This document shows positions 42,470 through 50,641 of a stretch of DNA of 64,000 bases, one piece after another. Source of the stretch: Xanthomonas sacchari (GTDB taxonomy: Bacteria > Pseudomonadota > Gammaproteobacteria > Xanthomonadales > Xanthomonadaceae); NCBI RefSeq assembly GCF_024266585.1, contig NZ_CP100647.1:62001-126000 (forward strand), read 5' to 3'. A program made the position numbers and the translations under genes. Below the pieces are notes generated by a model. That model searched no databases, was not told the origin of the DNA, and was given only the letters and a program-made list of their open reading frames with translations. Position 1 is the first letter of the stretch. Each line of letters opens with the position of its first letter.

Positions 42470-42529
42470 CGTCGGGGCTGAAGCCCCTCCCACAACCGAG
42501 GCGATCTCCGCTTGTGGGAGCGGCGTGAG
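42470..42529. repeat. REP doublet, second arm degenerate
   Basis: CGTCGGGGCTGAAGCCCCTCCCACA (42470-42494) is followed 18 bases later by an inverted, diverged TGTGGGAGCGGCGTGAG. It is of the same type as the units at 17947 and 46659 and lies upstream of the transporter-kinase gene. The rest of 42336-42748 holds no gene that I can support. Confidence 0.75.
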
Positions 42530-42748
42530 GGAACGTCCAATCGCCTGGTCTCGCCACGATCAAGCCGGGTGCCGCTTGCGCTGTAGGCACTCTGTTCCCC
42601 GTCAACGCTCTGGCAAGGCAAAGAGCTGGGAGCCGTCGCAGGGAGCAGGGTTGCGCACCATGGCCCAGGCGACGGTCGGCAGCGTGCGCATGACCGCGGC
42701 CAGGGCCAGCCTCTTTATTCTTGCCGCGTGCCAAGCATGCTCGGTAAA

Positions 42749-42770
42749 GCCCGTCGCGGCTGAAGCCGCT
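42749..42770. repeat. Left half of a REP split by the IS110-family element
   Basis: GCCCGTCGCGGCTGAAGCCGCT ends at the element's left border; its continuation CCTACAGG lies at 43919-43926 beyond the right border. Joined, they give a typical REP palindrome (reverse complement CCTGTAGGAGCGGCTTCAGCC followed by GCGACGGGC). Confidence 0.8.
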
Positions 42771-42985
42771 TGTGTCAAATGAGGGTCTATCGTTATAGGT
42801 GAGAGCGGAGTGCGGCAGGCCGTTTAGCCGCAGTGCCAGCAAGCACGAGTAGGAGTCAGCGCCGCCGCACCCCGTATCTCCTGCCTCATCAGCCCGAACA
42901 GTTGCCCGAGTCGCGAGCTCGAACTCCACAAGCATGGGCATCGGCAGGAGTGCTCTCGTTCCTGAGTCTACTGCGGAGAACGTCT
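42771..42985 (+). ncRNA. Candidate bridge RNA region of the IS110 element
   Basis: The 5' non-coding end of IS110 elements encodes a bridge RNA whose loops pair with target and donor DNA (shown for IS621). Here AGCCGC at 42826-42831 repeats the left half-target AGCCGC at 42764-42769. GTAGGAGTCA at 42849-42858 is the exact reverse complement of TGACTCCTAC across the right border (43914-43923). Left guide in sense and right guide in antisense orientation, 17 bases apart, is the layout of a target-binding loop. RNA ends and structure were not computed. Confidence 0.65.
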
Positions 42986-43909
42986 ATGCGGCGCTATGTC
43001 GGGATCGATGTATCCAAGGCCGAACTGGTCATTCATGTCCTGCCGGACGAGCAGGCCTGGACCCAACCCAATACGCCACAGGGGCAGCGTGCGCTGGCCC
43101 AACGCCTGGCGGCGCTGGGCTGCGAGCGGATCGTGCTGGAAGCCAGTGGCGGCTACGAACATGCCGTGCTGCAGGTACTCCGAGAGGCGGACCTGCCGGC
43201 AGTGCGGATGGCCGCCGATCGTCCGCGCAAGCTAGCCCAAGCCTTGGGCCTGCAGGCCAAGACCGACGCCCTGGACGCGCGCCTGCTGGCCATCGCCGCC
43301 CAGCACATCCCGGCCACGCCCACGACCGTGGTGCCCGAGCATCTTCAGTCCCTGCGCGAACTGCTGGACCTACGCGCCACCCTGGTGGGCCAGCGCGATG
43401 CCCATCGGCGGCGCCTGGAGCACATCACCAGCGCCAAGGTGCAACGCCGCTGCCGAGAGGTGGTCGCCCTGCTGAACCAGCAGATCCAGACATTGACGCA
43501 GGAGATCGAGCAGCAGGGCAAGACCTGCTCGAGCTTGCCCAAGGTGCCTGGGCTCGGCACGATCCTGCGCGCGGTCCTGGCCGCGCGGTTGCCAGAGCTG
43601 GGCACGCTGCCGCCACGCAAGCTCGCCGCCCTGGTCGGGCTGGCCCCGTTCAATCACGACAGCGGCTGCTGGAAAGGCCAACGTCGCATCAAAGGCGGCC
43701 GTGCCGACGTGCGAGGCGTGCTGTACATGGCCACCTGGGCCAGCATCCGCGCCAAATCCCCCTTGGCCAACACCTACGCGCGCTTGCGCGCGGCCGGCAA
43801 GCCGGCCAAGGTCGCCATCGTCGCCTGCATGCACAAGTTCCTGCGCTGGCTCAATGCCATCGCGCGCGATCAGGCACCGTACGCCCCTCCGGTTATCGCT
43901 GGGGCATGA
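42986..43909 (+). CDS. IS110-family transposase (RuvC-like DEDD recombinase)
   Basis: This 307-residue protein starts at the ATG at 42986 after CGGAGAA. The N-terminal DEDD_Tnp_IS110 domain begins RRYVGIDVSKAELVIHV (first Asp) and includes the second acidic residue in VLEASGGYEHAVL and the aspartates of KTDALDARLLA. A coiled-coil region follows (around 140-185), then the Transposase_20 domain (KVPGLGTILRAVLAARLPEL, LVGLAPFNHDSGCWKGQRRI) with the candidate catalytic serine. It is complete and looks functional. It is somewhat shorter than many IS110 enzymes. Guided by a bridge RNA, such enzymes recombine DNA through the CT core. Confidence 0.93.
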   Translation: MRRYVGIDVSKAELVIHVLPDEQAWTQPNTPQGQRALAQRLAALGCERIVLEASGGYEHAVLQVLREADLPAVRMAADRPRKLAQALGLQAKTDALDARLLAIAAQHIPATPTTVVPEHLQSLRELLDLRATLVGQRDAHRRRLEHITSAKVQRRCREVVALLNQQIQTLTQEIEQQGKTCSSLPKVPGLGTILRAVLAARLPELGTLPPRKLAALVGLAPFNHDSGCWKGQRRIKGGRADVRGVLYMATWASIRAKSPLANTYARLRAAGKPAKVAIVACMHKFLRWLNAIARDQAPYAPPVIAGA

Positions 43910-44172
43910 CAGTTGACTCCTACAGGACACTTCTCGTCGGACGACGCGGTGGTGCCTCCGGGCCGAGATTCGCCATCCAGCCCCTCACCCTGCCACCGCA
44001 GCGCCCGCTTCAAGCGGACAGCCGCCCCGATGGTCTTCCCCGCTGCACCTATCGGCCCCGTGGCCTTCATCCAGGCCATGCCAGCGCACCGCGCACATCG
44101 CTCCCGCCACGGCCGCCCCGCCGGCGCTCGGGCTAAGATGCGCGCGGTGACCACCTGCGCCCGCCCCTGCTG

Positions 44173-46599
44173 ATGTCCGGCATCCCGGCCGCCGTGCCGA
44201 CGCCCCCGCCGTCGCTGCAACAGCGGACGCAGCGCCTGCACGCGCAATTGCAGCAGGCGCAGGCGCGGCAGGCGCAGGCCGATGCGGAGGTGGAACGGCG
44301 CCTGCCGGCGGTGGAACAGGCGGTGGCCGCGATCCGGCGCCGCTTCGTCGCGCAGGCGAGGCTGGCCGCGCGGGCGGCGGTACGGCGCGAACGCCGCCGC
44401 GCCTGGGGGCCGGCACTGCTGCTGCGGCCATTGCTGCCGGACTGGCGCTGGCGCGCGGCCTTGATCGGTCTCCTGGTGTTGGTCCTACCGTGGACGAGCG
44501 CGCACTGGCTGGGCGAGACGCGCGGCTTCCTGGACTGGTGGCGCCAGCTCGGCCTGCATGGCGATGGCGGCCTGATCCTGCAGAGCCTGCTGCCGTCGCT
44601 GCTGGTGTACGGCCTGCTGGTCGTCGCCGGCGCGCAGTTGCTGGCCTGGCACCACAGCCATGCCGAACGGCGCGCGCTGCAGGCGTTCGCGCGCACGCCG
44701 CTGGCGCTGGCGCAGGTGGCCGACGCCGCGCAGCACGATCCGGGATCGACGTATCCGGTGACCCGCGCGCCGTGGCCGCAGCGCGCCCTGCACGGCCGTT
44801 GGACGGTAGCGGCCACGCATGGCGATCTGTCCGGTGCGCGCCTGCTGGCCCTGCACGACGGCGCACAGGAACCGCGCCTGCAGGCGCTGATCGTGCTGCC
44901 GGATCCCGACCACGCCGCGGCCTTCCTCGTCATCGACCATGACCTGACGGAAACCGCCGCGCCCGCGTTGCACGCCGTGGCGCTCGCGCTCGCCCAGGAG
45001 GCGGTGGACGATGCGGCCCCGATCGCCGCGCTGCACGATCACGTGCAGGCCTGGAACATGGCATGCGGCCAGCAACGCGCGCTGCAGCAGCGGCTGCAGA
45101 GCCTGGAGGCGGTGCAGCGGCACTGGGCCGACATCGCCCTGCCCGACGCCACGCTCGACCAGATCCTGAAACTGATGGACCTGTTCGTGTCAGGACGCGC
45201 CCCGGCGCCGAAAGGCATGCTCCTGCACGGGCCGCCGGGCACCGGCAAGACCCTGATCGCGCGCAAGCTGGCGCGCCATGCCGGCTGCCATGTCGAAGCG
45301 CTGGGTGTGGCCGACCTGAAGGCCGCGCACGTCGGCCATACCGGGCCCAAGGTGCAGGCGATCTGGCAGCGCTGCCGCGAACACGCCCCGGCGATCCTGT
45401 TCATCGACGAATGCGAAAGCGTGTTCGCGCGCCGCGGCGGCACCGACAGCGACAGCTTCGGCGCCGAGCTGGTGCAGACCTTTCTCGCCGAGTGGGACGG
45501 CTTCCGCGCCGCGCACGGGCAGGTGCTGGTGATCGGCGCGACCAACCGCCCGGCGCTGCTGGACGACGCGATCCTGTCGCGCTTCACCGCCAGCATCGCC
45601 ATCGGCCTGCCCGACGCCGCCGCACGCGCGCGCATCCTCGGCGCCGAACTGCGGCGCGCCGGTTTCGCACTGGCGCCGGACGCACAGGTGATCGCCGACA
45701 GCAGCGGTCTGTCCGGCCGCGACCTGCACACCCTGGTGGCGCGGGTCGCCGCCGAGTGCGTCGACGGCACGCTCGACAACGCCACCCTGCTCGCGCAACT
45801 GCGCACGCTGCGCGGCAAAGGCTCCACGGTCGTCGCCACGCTCGGCTGGGACGACATCGTGCTGCCGGCGGCCACGGTCGAAGAGTTCGTCGGCCTGGGC
45901 AAGGAACTGCGCAACGCCGAGACCCTGGCCACGCTGGGCGTGCCGGTGCCGCGCGGCATCCTGATGGTCGGCCCGCCGGGCACCGGCAAGACCCAGGTCG
46001 CGCGGATCCTGGCCAGCCAGTCGGGCCTGGCCTTCATCGCCCTGAGCAGCGCCGACCTCAAGGCCGGCTATCTCGGCCAGTCCGGCCAGCGCGTGCAGGC
46101 CGCGTTCGAGCGCGCGCGGGCGCAGGCGCCGTGCATCGTGTTCGTCGACGAACTGGACATCGTCGCGCCGGCGCGCGGTGCCGACGGCGACGACGCCTTC
46201 ACCCGCGAGATCGTCGGCCAGTTGCTGCAGGAACTGGACGGCGTCGCCAGCCAGGCCGGCCAGGTGTTCCTGCTGGCCGCCAGCAACCACGCCGCCGCGA
46301 TCGACCCGGCGCTGCTGTCGCGGCTGGACCGGCAGATCGCCATCGCCCTGCCCGACCACGCGGCGCGTACCGCCATCGTCGCGCGCCTGCTGCGCGGCAA
46401 ACCGCTGGATCTCGACGCCGACGCCGCGGCGACCTGGATCGCCGATCGCAGCGAGGGCCAGTCCGGCCGCGACCTGCAGAACTGGATCAGCCGCGCCATG
46501 CGCCGCGCCGTCCGCCGCGCCCTGCAGCACAGCGACGACGCCTCCGGCACGCGGCTGCGGTGGGACGACCTGGTGGAAACAGCGAGTGCGGCGGTGTAA
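44173..46599 (+). CDS. Membrane-anchored double AAA+ ATPase of unknown function
   Basis: This 808-residue protein has an Ala/Gln/Arg-rich coiled coil (residues 15-80), two membrane helices (about 95-113 and 137-160), a globular region to about 320, and two AAA+ modules. Walker A motifs GPPGTGKT lie at 353-360 and 600-607. Walker B motifs are ILFIDECES and IVFVDELDI. The modules resemble Cdc48/FtsH-class AAA domains (substrate threading or disassembly), but there is no FtsH protease domain. The arginine-finger regions are reduced to LLDDAILSRF and IDPALLSRLD. It stands alone between an IS110 element and gluconokinase. The specific function is unknown; a membrane protein unfoldase is a reasonable guess. 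Confidence 0.85.
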   Translation: MSGIPAAVPTPPPSLQQRTQRLHAQLQQAQARQAQADAEVERRLPAVEQAVAAIRRRFVAQARLAARAAVRRERRRAWGPALLLRPLLPDWRWRAALIGLLVLVLPWTSAHWLGETRGFLDWWRQLGLHGDGGLILQSLLPSLLVYGLLVVAGAQLLAWHHSHAERRALQAFARTPLALAQVADAAQHDPGSTYPVTRAPWPQRALHGRWTVAATHGDLSGARLLALHDGAQEPRLQALIVLPDPDHAAAFLVIDHDLTETAAPALHAVALALAQEAVDDAAPIAALHDHVQAWNMACGQQRALQQRLQSLEAVQRHWADIALPDATLDQILKLMDLFVSGRAPAPKGMLLHGPPGTGKTLIARKLARHAGCHVEALGVADLKAAHVGHTGPKVQAIWQRCREHAPAILFIDECESVFARRGGTDSDSFGAELVQTFLAEWDGFRAAHGQVLVIGATNRPALLDDAILSRFTASIAIGLPDAAARARILGAELRRAGFALAPDAQVIADSSGLSGRDLHTLVARVAAECVDGTLDNATLLAQLRTLRGKGSTVVATLGWDDIVLPAATVEEFVGLGKELRNAETLATLGVPVPRGILMVGPPGTGKTQVARILASQSGLAFIALSSADLKAGYLGQSGQRVQAAFERARAQAPCIVFVDELDIVAPARGADGDDAFTREIVGQLLQELDGVASQAGQVFLLAASNHAAAIDPALLSRLDRQIAIALPDHAARTAIVARLLRGKPLDLDADAAATWIADRSEGQSGRDLQNWISRAMRRAVRRALQHSDDASGTRLRWDDLVETASAAV

Positions 46600-46652
46600 A
46601 CGCCCGGCCGGAGGATGTAGACGCGGTGTGCGGAACCAGCAGCCCTGGATGG

Positions 46653-47000
46653 AGTCCCTGTGGGAGGGGCTTCAGCCCCGACGCGATATTCCACGGCAGA
46701 ACACGGTTTCCACGGCGCGCACACCACCAGCAGATACCAGCGCTGGTGAGCGAAAGAGGCGCACGACCTAGTTACAGATGCGCCGTACGTCCACACCACG
46801 CCCAAGAAGCCGTCAACGGCTGACGCGACGAAGTAAGCACAGCCACGGGGGCCTGGCTGGCATCCCTGTGGGAGGGGCTTCAGCCCCGACGCGATGATCC
46901 CAGACAGAACCGGCTTTCCACGAAGCACCACATCCGCCTGCAAGCAGAGGATGCCGCTGAGCGAAAAATCGCATTACCTTGTTGCAGCCGCACTGCACGT
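46653..47000. repeat. Two diverged tandem copies of a 208-base module that starts with a REP
   Basis: TGTGGGAGGGGCTTCAGCCCCGACGCGAT occurs at about 46659 and again 208 bases later at 46867. The following about 130 bases are also related between copies (CAGAACACGGTTTCCACG versus CAGAACCGGCTTTCCACG, GCTGGTGAGCGAAA versus GCCGCTGAGCGAAA, TACGTCC versus CACGTCC). The two copies fill most of the 455-base gap between the AAA ATPase and gluconokinase genes; no gene is supported there. Confidence 0.75.
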
Positions 47001-47054
47001 CCGAGCAACGCCCACCCGGGCATCATCCGCAAGACCACACCGGAACCGCACCAC

Positions 47055-47594
47055 GTGACTCACCTCGCCTCTTCCCCGCCGCCGCGCGCCGACGCCATCA
47101 TCGTGATGGGCGTCTCCGGCAGCGGCAAGACCAGCGTCGCCCAGGCGCTTGCGGCGCACTACGGCATCACCTTCCTGGACGCCGACGATTTCCACAGCGC
47201 CGCCGCCAAGGCACAGATGGCGCACGGCATCCCGCTCAGCGACGCGCAGCGCGCGCCCTGGGTGGCGGCCCTGGCGCAACGCCTGCGTGCATCGGTGGAT
47301 GCCGGGCAGAGCGTGGTGCTGGCCTTCTCCGGGCTGCGCAAGGCGCACCGGCAACAGTTGCGCGACACCGGCGTACCGATGCGCTTCGTATTCCTGCACG
47401 CGGCCGCGCACGTGATCGCCGAGCGCCTGGCCGCACGCCACGGCCACTTCATGCCGCCGACGCTGCTGCAGAGCCAGCTCGACACGCTGGAACTGCCGCT
47501 GGACGAAGCGGACGTGATCTCGGTAGACGTGGACGCACCGTTCGCCACGGTCGTGGCCAACGCCATCGCGCAACTGGATGCCGCCATCGCCTAG
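47055..47594 (+). CDS. gntK: Gluconokinase
   Basis: This enzyme phosphorylates D-gluconate to 6-phosphogluconate for the pentose phosphate or Entner-Doudoroff routes. The 179-residue protein begins at the GTG at 47055 and shows the P-loop MGVSGSGKTSVAQALA, LDADDFHSAAAKAQMAHGIPLSD, FSGLRKAHRQQLRD and HFMPPTLLQSQLDTLE, the conserved substrate and lid motifs of GntK-type kinases. It stands alone with no gluconate permease nearby. Confidence 0.94.
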   Translation: MTHLASSPPPRADAIIVMGVSGSGKTSVAQALAAHYGITFLDADDFHSAAAKAQMAHGIPLSDAQRAPWVAALAQRLRASVDAGQSVVLAFSGLRKAHRQQLRDTGVPMRFVFLHAAAHVIAERLAARHGHFMPPTLLQSQLDTLELPLDEADVISVDVDAPFATVVANAIAQLDAAIA

Positions 47595-47825
47595 GGCGCA
47601 CCCCGCCCGTCGCTCGCCGCCGGCCGATCGTGGCCTTGCCGCCATCCGCTGCGTGTCGCCTCCGAGGCAGCGGCACGCGTCGCAACGCGTACTGCTGCCG
47701 ACAGGCGCGAGCTATTCGGTGAACCCCGCAGCGGCGATGCCGCATCGCGTTTCATCCGCGTTGCGGCGACCGACGCGGAATCGACCGCATCGACCAGGCT
47801 TGCCGCGCCCCGACGAACGTCGGGC

Positions 47826-49973
47826 TCACTCCTGCGGAACGTTCAACTCCTTCAGCAATTGCGGCGCCGGATACACCTTGGCCATCAGCCAGCGCAGATA
47901 GCGCATGTCCACATGGATCGCGCGCTTGTAGCGCGGGTCGTACCACCAGCTGGCGCTGACCGCCTCCCAGTTGCTGTCGAAGTTCAGCCCGATCAGCTCG
48001 CCGCGCGCATTGAGCACCGGCGAGCCGGAGTTGCCGCCGGTGGTGTCCAGATTGGTCAGGAAGTTCACCGGCTGCGTCTTCGACTGCGGATCGACGGTGC
48101 TGCCGAAGTCGCCCTTGGCGATCGCCGCCAGCAACGGCTTGGGCGCATCGAACGGTTCCTTGCCGGTGTTCTTCTCGACGATGCCGGCCACCGTGGTCAG
48201 CGGCGCGAAGCTGACCGCATCGCGCGGCGCCAGCGGCTCGACGCGGCCATAGCTGATCCGCAGCGTGCTGTTGGCGTCCGGATAGACCGCACGGCCCTGC
48301 TGCTTGCGCCAGGCGAACAGCGCACGCATGTAGGCCGGGCGCAACCGCAACTGCTCGCCCTCGCGCGCCTTGCGCTCGTCGTCCAGGCGCAGCTGCGCAG
48401 GCACCAGCGTGGCGGCCAAAGTCATCAACGGATCGGCCGCGGGTGCCTTGCCCTCGCGCGCAACAGCGAAGCGCGACAGGCGCTCGGCCTCGGTGCCCAG
48501 CGCGGTGCCGGCATAGGCCTTGTCCAGCGCCGCCTGCAGTAGCGCCGGGGTCCGCCCGAACACCGCATCGAACTCCGGCACCCGCTGCGCTTCAGGCAGC
48601 TGCTGGTAGCGGGTCAACAGCGCGGTCAGCAGCGCCTTCTCCACAGTCGGCGAATAGCGCCGCTGCACCTGCTTGAGCATGCCCTCTATCAGCGCCAGGT
48701 CGCGCTGCTGATAGCCGCTCTCGCGCTGGTCATCCGGCTTGGCCGCCTCCAGCCGCAGCCGCTCCAGCGTCAGCGCCGAACGCAGCGCCTGGGTCTGCGT
48801 GGCGATCAACCCCAGCAGCAGGTCGCGCTCGCGCAGCGACGAGGCCTGGCCGAGTACCTTCTGCAGCGCCGCGATATCGCGCGCATCGCTGCCATGGGTA
48901 GCCGCAAGCATGCCGCGCTCGTCCTCCGCGCGCAGCCGCACCGCATCGCTGCGCTGCAGCCCTTCCAGTTCGCCAGCGGCCCGCTTGCGATTGTTCTTCA
49001 GCGACTGAAGTTGCGACGCATAGCGCGTACGCGCCTCCGCGTCGGTCTTGCCCGCCGTCTCGATCACCCCAATCAACTGGTCCAGCACTGCCACCCGCTG
49101 CGGCAGCGTCGCTTCTACCTGCTCGGCGAACTCGGCCGCGGTGCGATGCCGGTAGGTGATGCCGGGGTAACCGGCCAGCATCGCGAAATCGCCGGCCTTC
49201 GGCCCATCGGTGGCGATCTGCAGATGCGCCGGTGGCTGGTAGGGCACGTTATCGGCGCTGTAGTCCGCCGGCTTGCCGTCCCTGCCCACGTAGGCGCGCA
49301 GCAAGGTGAAATCGCCGCTGTGCCGCGGCCACATGAAGTTGTCGATCTCGTCGCCGTAGTTGCCGATCGCCCGCGGCGGCGCATACACCAGGCGCACGTC
49401 GCGCAGTTCCAACTGGCGAATGCGGTAGAAGTCGGTGCCGTAATACATGTTGGCAACGCTGCAGCGCACCCCAGCCTCGCGCTCGCAATCGGCGACGATG
49501 CGCTTGCTCGCCGCATCCACCGCATCGTAATAAGCGCGCCCGGTCTTGCCCTTGGCCGGCCCCAGCACCTGATCGGTGACCTTGTCGAAACCCACCGTCA
49601 CCAGCACCCGGAAATCGGGATTGGCGGCGCGCTCATCGGCGCGATCCCGCGCGATGAACCCGTTCTCGATCAGGTTCTCCTTCGCCGAGGTGTTGTACTG
49701 GATCACCCCGTAGGCGACGTGGTGATTGGTCAACAACAACCCATCCCCAGACACGAACGCCCCAGTCCCGCCTCCGACCTTCACCACCGCGCTCAACGGC
49801 GGCTGCGTGACCTCGGCCAAGTTCTGCGGGTCGCCCTGGAATCCAGTCTCGTGCAATGGCTTGGCCAGCTCTGGCATCTGCGACGGCATCCACATGCCTT
49901 CGTCGGCATGGGCGGCGAGGCTTGCGGTGATGGCGAGACTGAGGGTCGCAGCCAGTCTGGTGGGCTTAGGCAT
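47826..49973 (-). CDS. S46 family dipeptidyl peptidase (DPP7/DPP11 type)
   Basis: This 715-residue periplasmic serine peptidase starts at the ATG at 49973 with a signal peptide cleaved near AAHADEG (residue 23). The catalytic His85 lies in LLLTNHHVAYG and Ser649 in GGNSGSPVLNARGELIGLN. S46 enzymes release dipeptides from N-termini of peptides. P1 preference depends on the residue 18 positions after the serine: glycine in DPP7 (hydrophobic) and arginine in DPP11 (acidic). Here that position is Ser667 (NFDSN), so preference cannot be assigned simply. It lies just beyond the RHS locus. Confidence 0.93.
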   Translation of the reverse strand: MPKPTRLAATLSLAITASLAAHADEGMWMPSQMPELAKPLHETGFQGDPQNLAEVTQPPLSAVVKVGGGTGAFVSGDGLLLTNHHVAYGVIQYNTSAKENLIENGFIARDRADERAANPDFRVLVTVGFDKVTDQVLGPAKGKTGRAYYDAVDAASKRIVADCEREAGVRCSVANMYYGTDFYRIRQLELRDVRLVYAPPRAIGNYGDEIDNFMWPRHSGDFTLLRAYVGRDGKPADYSADNVPYQPPAHLQIATDGPKAGDFAMLAGYPGITYRHRTAAEFAEQVEATLPQRVAVLDQLIGVIETAGKTDAEARTRYASQLQSLKNNRKRAAGELEGLQRSDAVRLRAEDERGMLAATHGSDARDIAALQKVLGQASSLRERDLLLGLIATQTQALRSALTLERLRLEAAKPDDQRESGYQQRDLALIEGMLKQVQRRYSPTVEKALLTALLTRYQQLPEAQRVPEFDAVFGRTPALLQAALDKAYAGTALGTEAERLSRFAVAREGKAPAADPLMTLAATLVPAQLRLDDERKAREGEQLRLRPAYMRALFAWRKQQGRAVYPDANSTLRISYGRVEPLAPRDAVSFAPLTTVAGIVEKNTGKEPFDAPKPLLAAIAKGDFGSTVDPQSKTQPVNFLTNLDTTGGNSGSPVLNARGELIGLNFDSNWEAVSASWWYDPRYKRAIHVDMRYLRWLMAKVYPAPQLLKELNVPQE

Positions 49974-50098
49974 GGAGCTATTTCGGGAAACACGACAGGT
50001 GTCGACCTTAGCTTGCCCACGCTGGACCGGCAATCTCTGACTGCCGCGTTACCCTGCATCAACGGCCATTTCCGGCGAAGCTGACTTCATGGTGCGCT

Positions 50099-50641
50099 CT
50101 AGGGCACGATGAAGCAGCGCAACTCGTAATCTTCAATTGGGAATTGAGGCGCAAATGAACCTGATATGAAAGGTGCAGCCACCGAAATAGAGCCAGGAAA
50201 TTCCCCGGCTGCCAAGAACATTTTTTCATCCTTCCCAGAAGTAATAACAAGCCCCGCATCAACAGTAAAATTTCTTATGGAAAAGCTCAATATCTGAACA
50301 TTAGCAACAGTGAAGTCTTTTACTTCAAAATCTTCTAGATTAGCTTGCAATTTTCCAGAACTTACGATTCCAAAATTAATACTTCCAAGCTCTTCATTTT
50401 CAAATGCTAGCGTGCTTGAGGATGTAATCTCTGCCACCACCCCAGAAGCAAAATTTAATCGAACGAACCAAGTCAAAGACAGCTCTTGACCATTAGGAAA
50501 ATTTATTGACTGCAACTTTTCCCCTGTCAGCAAATCTTTAATTTTTTCGTACTGAACACCATCACATTGCAGCGGTAAGAGTATTCTTCCATCAGAGGTT
50601 TCTTTAGTCGTAGTGTAAGGATTCATGAGGCTTTTCGCCAT
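50099..50641 (-). CDS. Candidate immunity protein for the mini-RHS toxin
   Basis: I do not recognise the family. The product is about 175-180 residues without signal peptide, AT-rich in composition, with hydrophobic beta-type alternation throughout and the end DYELRCFIVP. Starts at 50641 or 50626 both overlap the 3' end of the RHS toxin gene (stop at 50604) on the same strand. Tight overlap of a cytoplasmic protein gene with a toxin C-terminus is the standard RHS toxin-immunity layout, so immunity is the best guess. No sequence evidence of binding exists. Confidence 0.65.
   Translation of the reverse strand: MAKSLMNPYTTTKETSDGRILLPLQCDGVQYEKIKDLLTGEKLQSINFPNGQELSLTWFVRLNFASGVVAEITSSSTLAFENEELGSINFGIVSSGKLQANLEDFEVKDFTVANVQILSFSIRNFTVDAGLVITSGKDEKMFLAAGEFPGSISVAAPFISGSFAPQFPIEDYELRCFIVP

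Larger units (their letters stand above)
42771..43918 (+). mobile_element. IS110-family insertion sequence inserted in a REP
   Basis: The element is about 1148 bases, with a 215-base non-coding left end, one recombinase gene and a 9-base non-coding right end including the core. No terminal inverted repeats and no usual target duplication are seen, as expected for IS110. A CT dinucleotide occurs at both borders (42769-42770 and 43917-43918), and the flanks join into an intact REP. Borders are deduced from REP reconstruction and could be off by a base or two. Confidence 0.85.

Noticed and set aside
42525-42782. An 85-codon frame just left of the IS110 element
   Set aside because: It has no recognisable protein features, crosses the REP half-site and the element border, and cannot be an original gene.
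38904-42941. A longer form of the transporter-kinase starting upstream at 42941
   Set aside because: The extension passes through a REP doublet, the split REP and into the IS110 element; homologous architecture starts at the first membrane helix near 42335.
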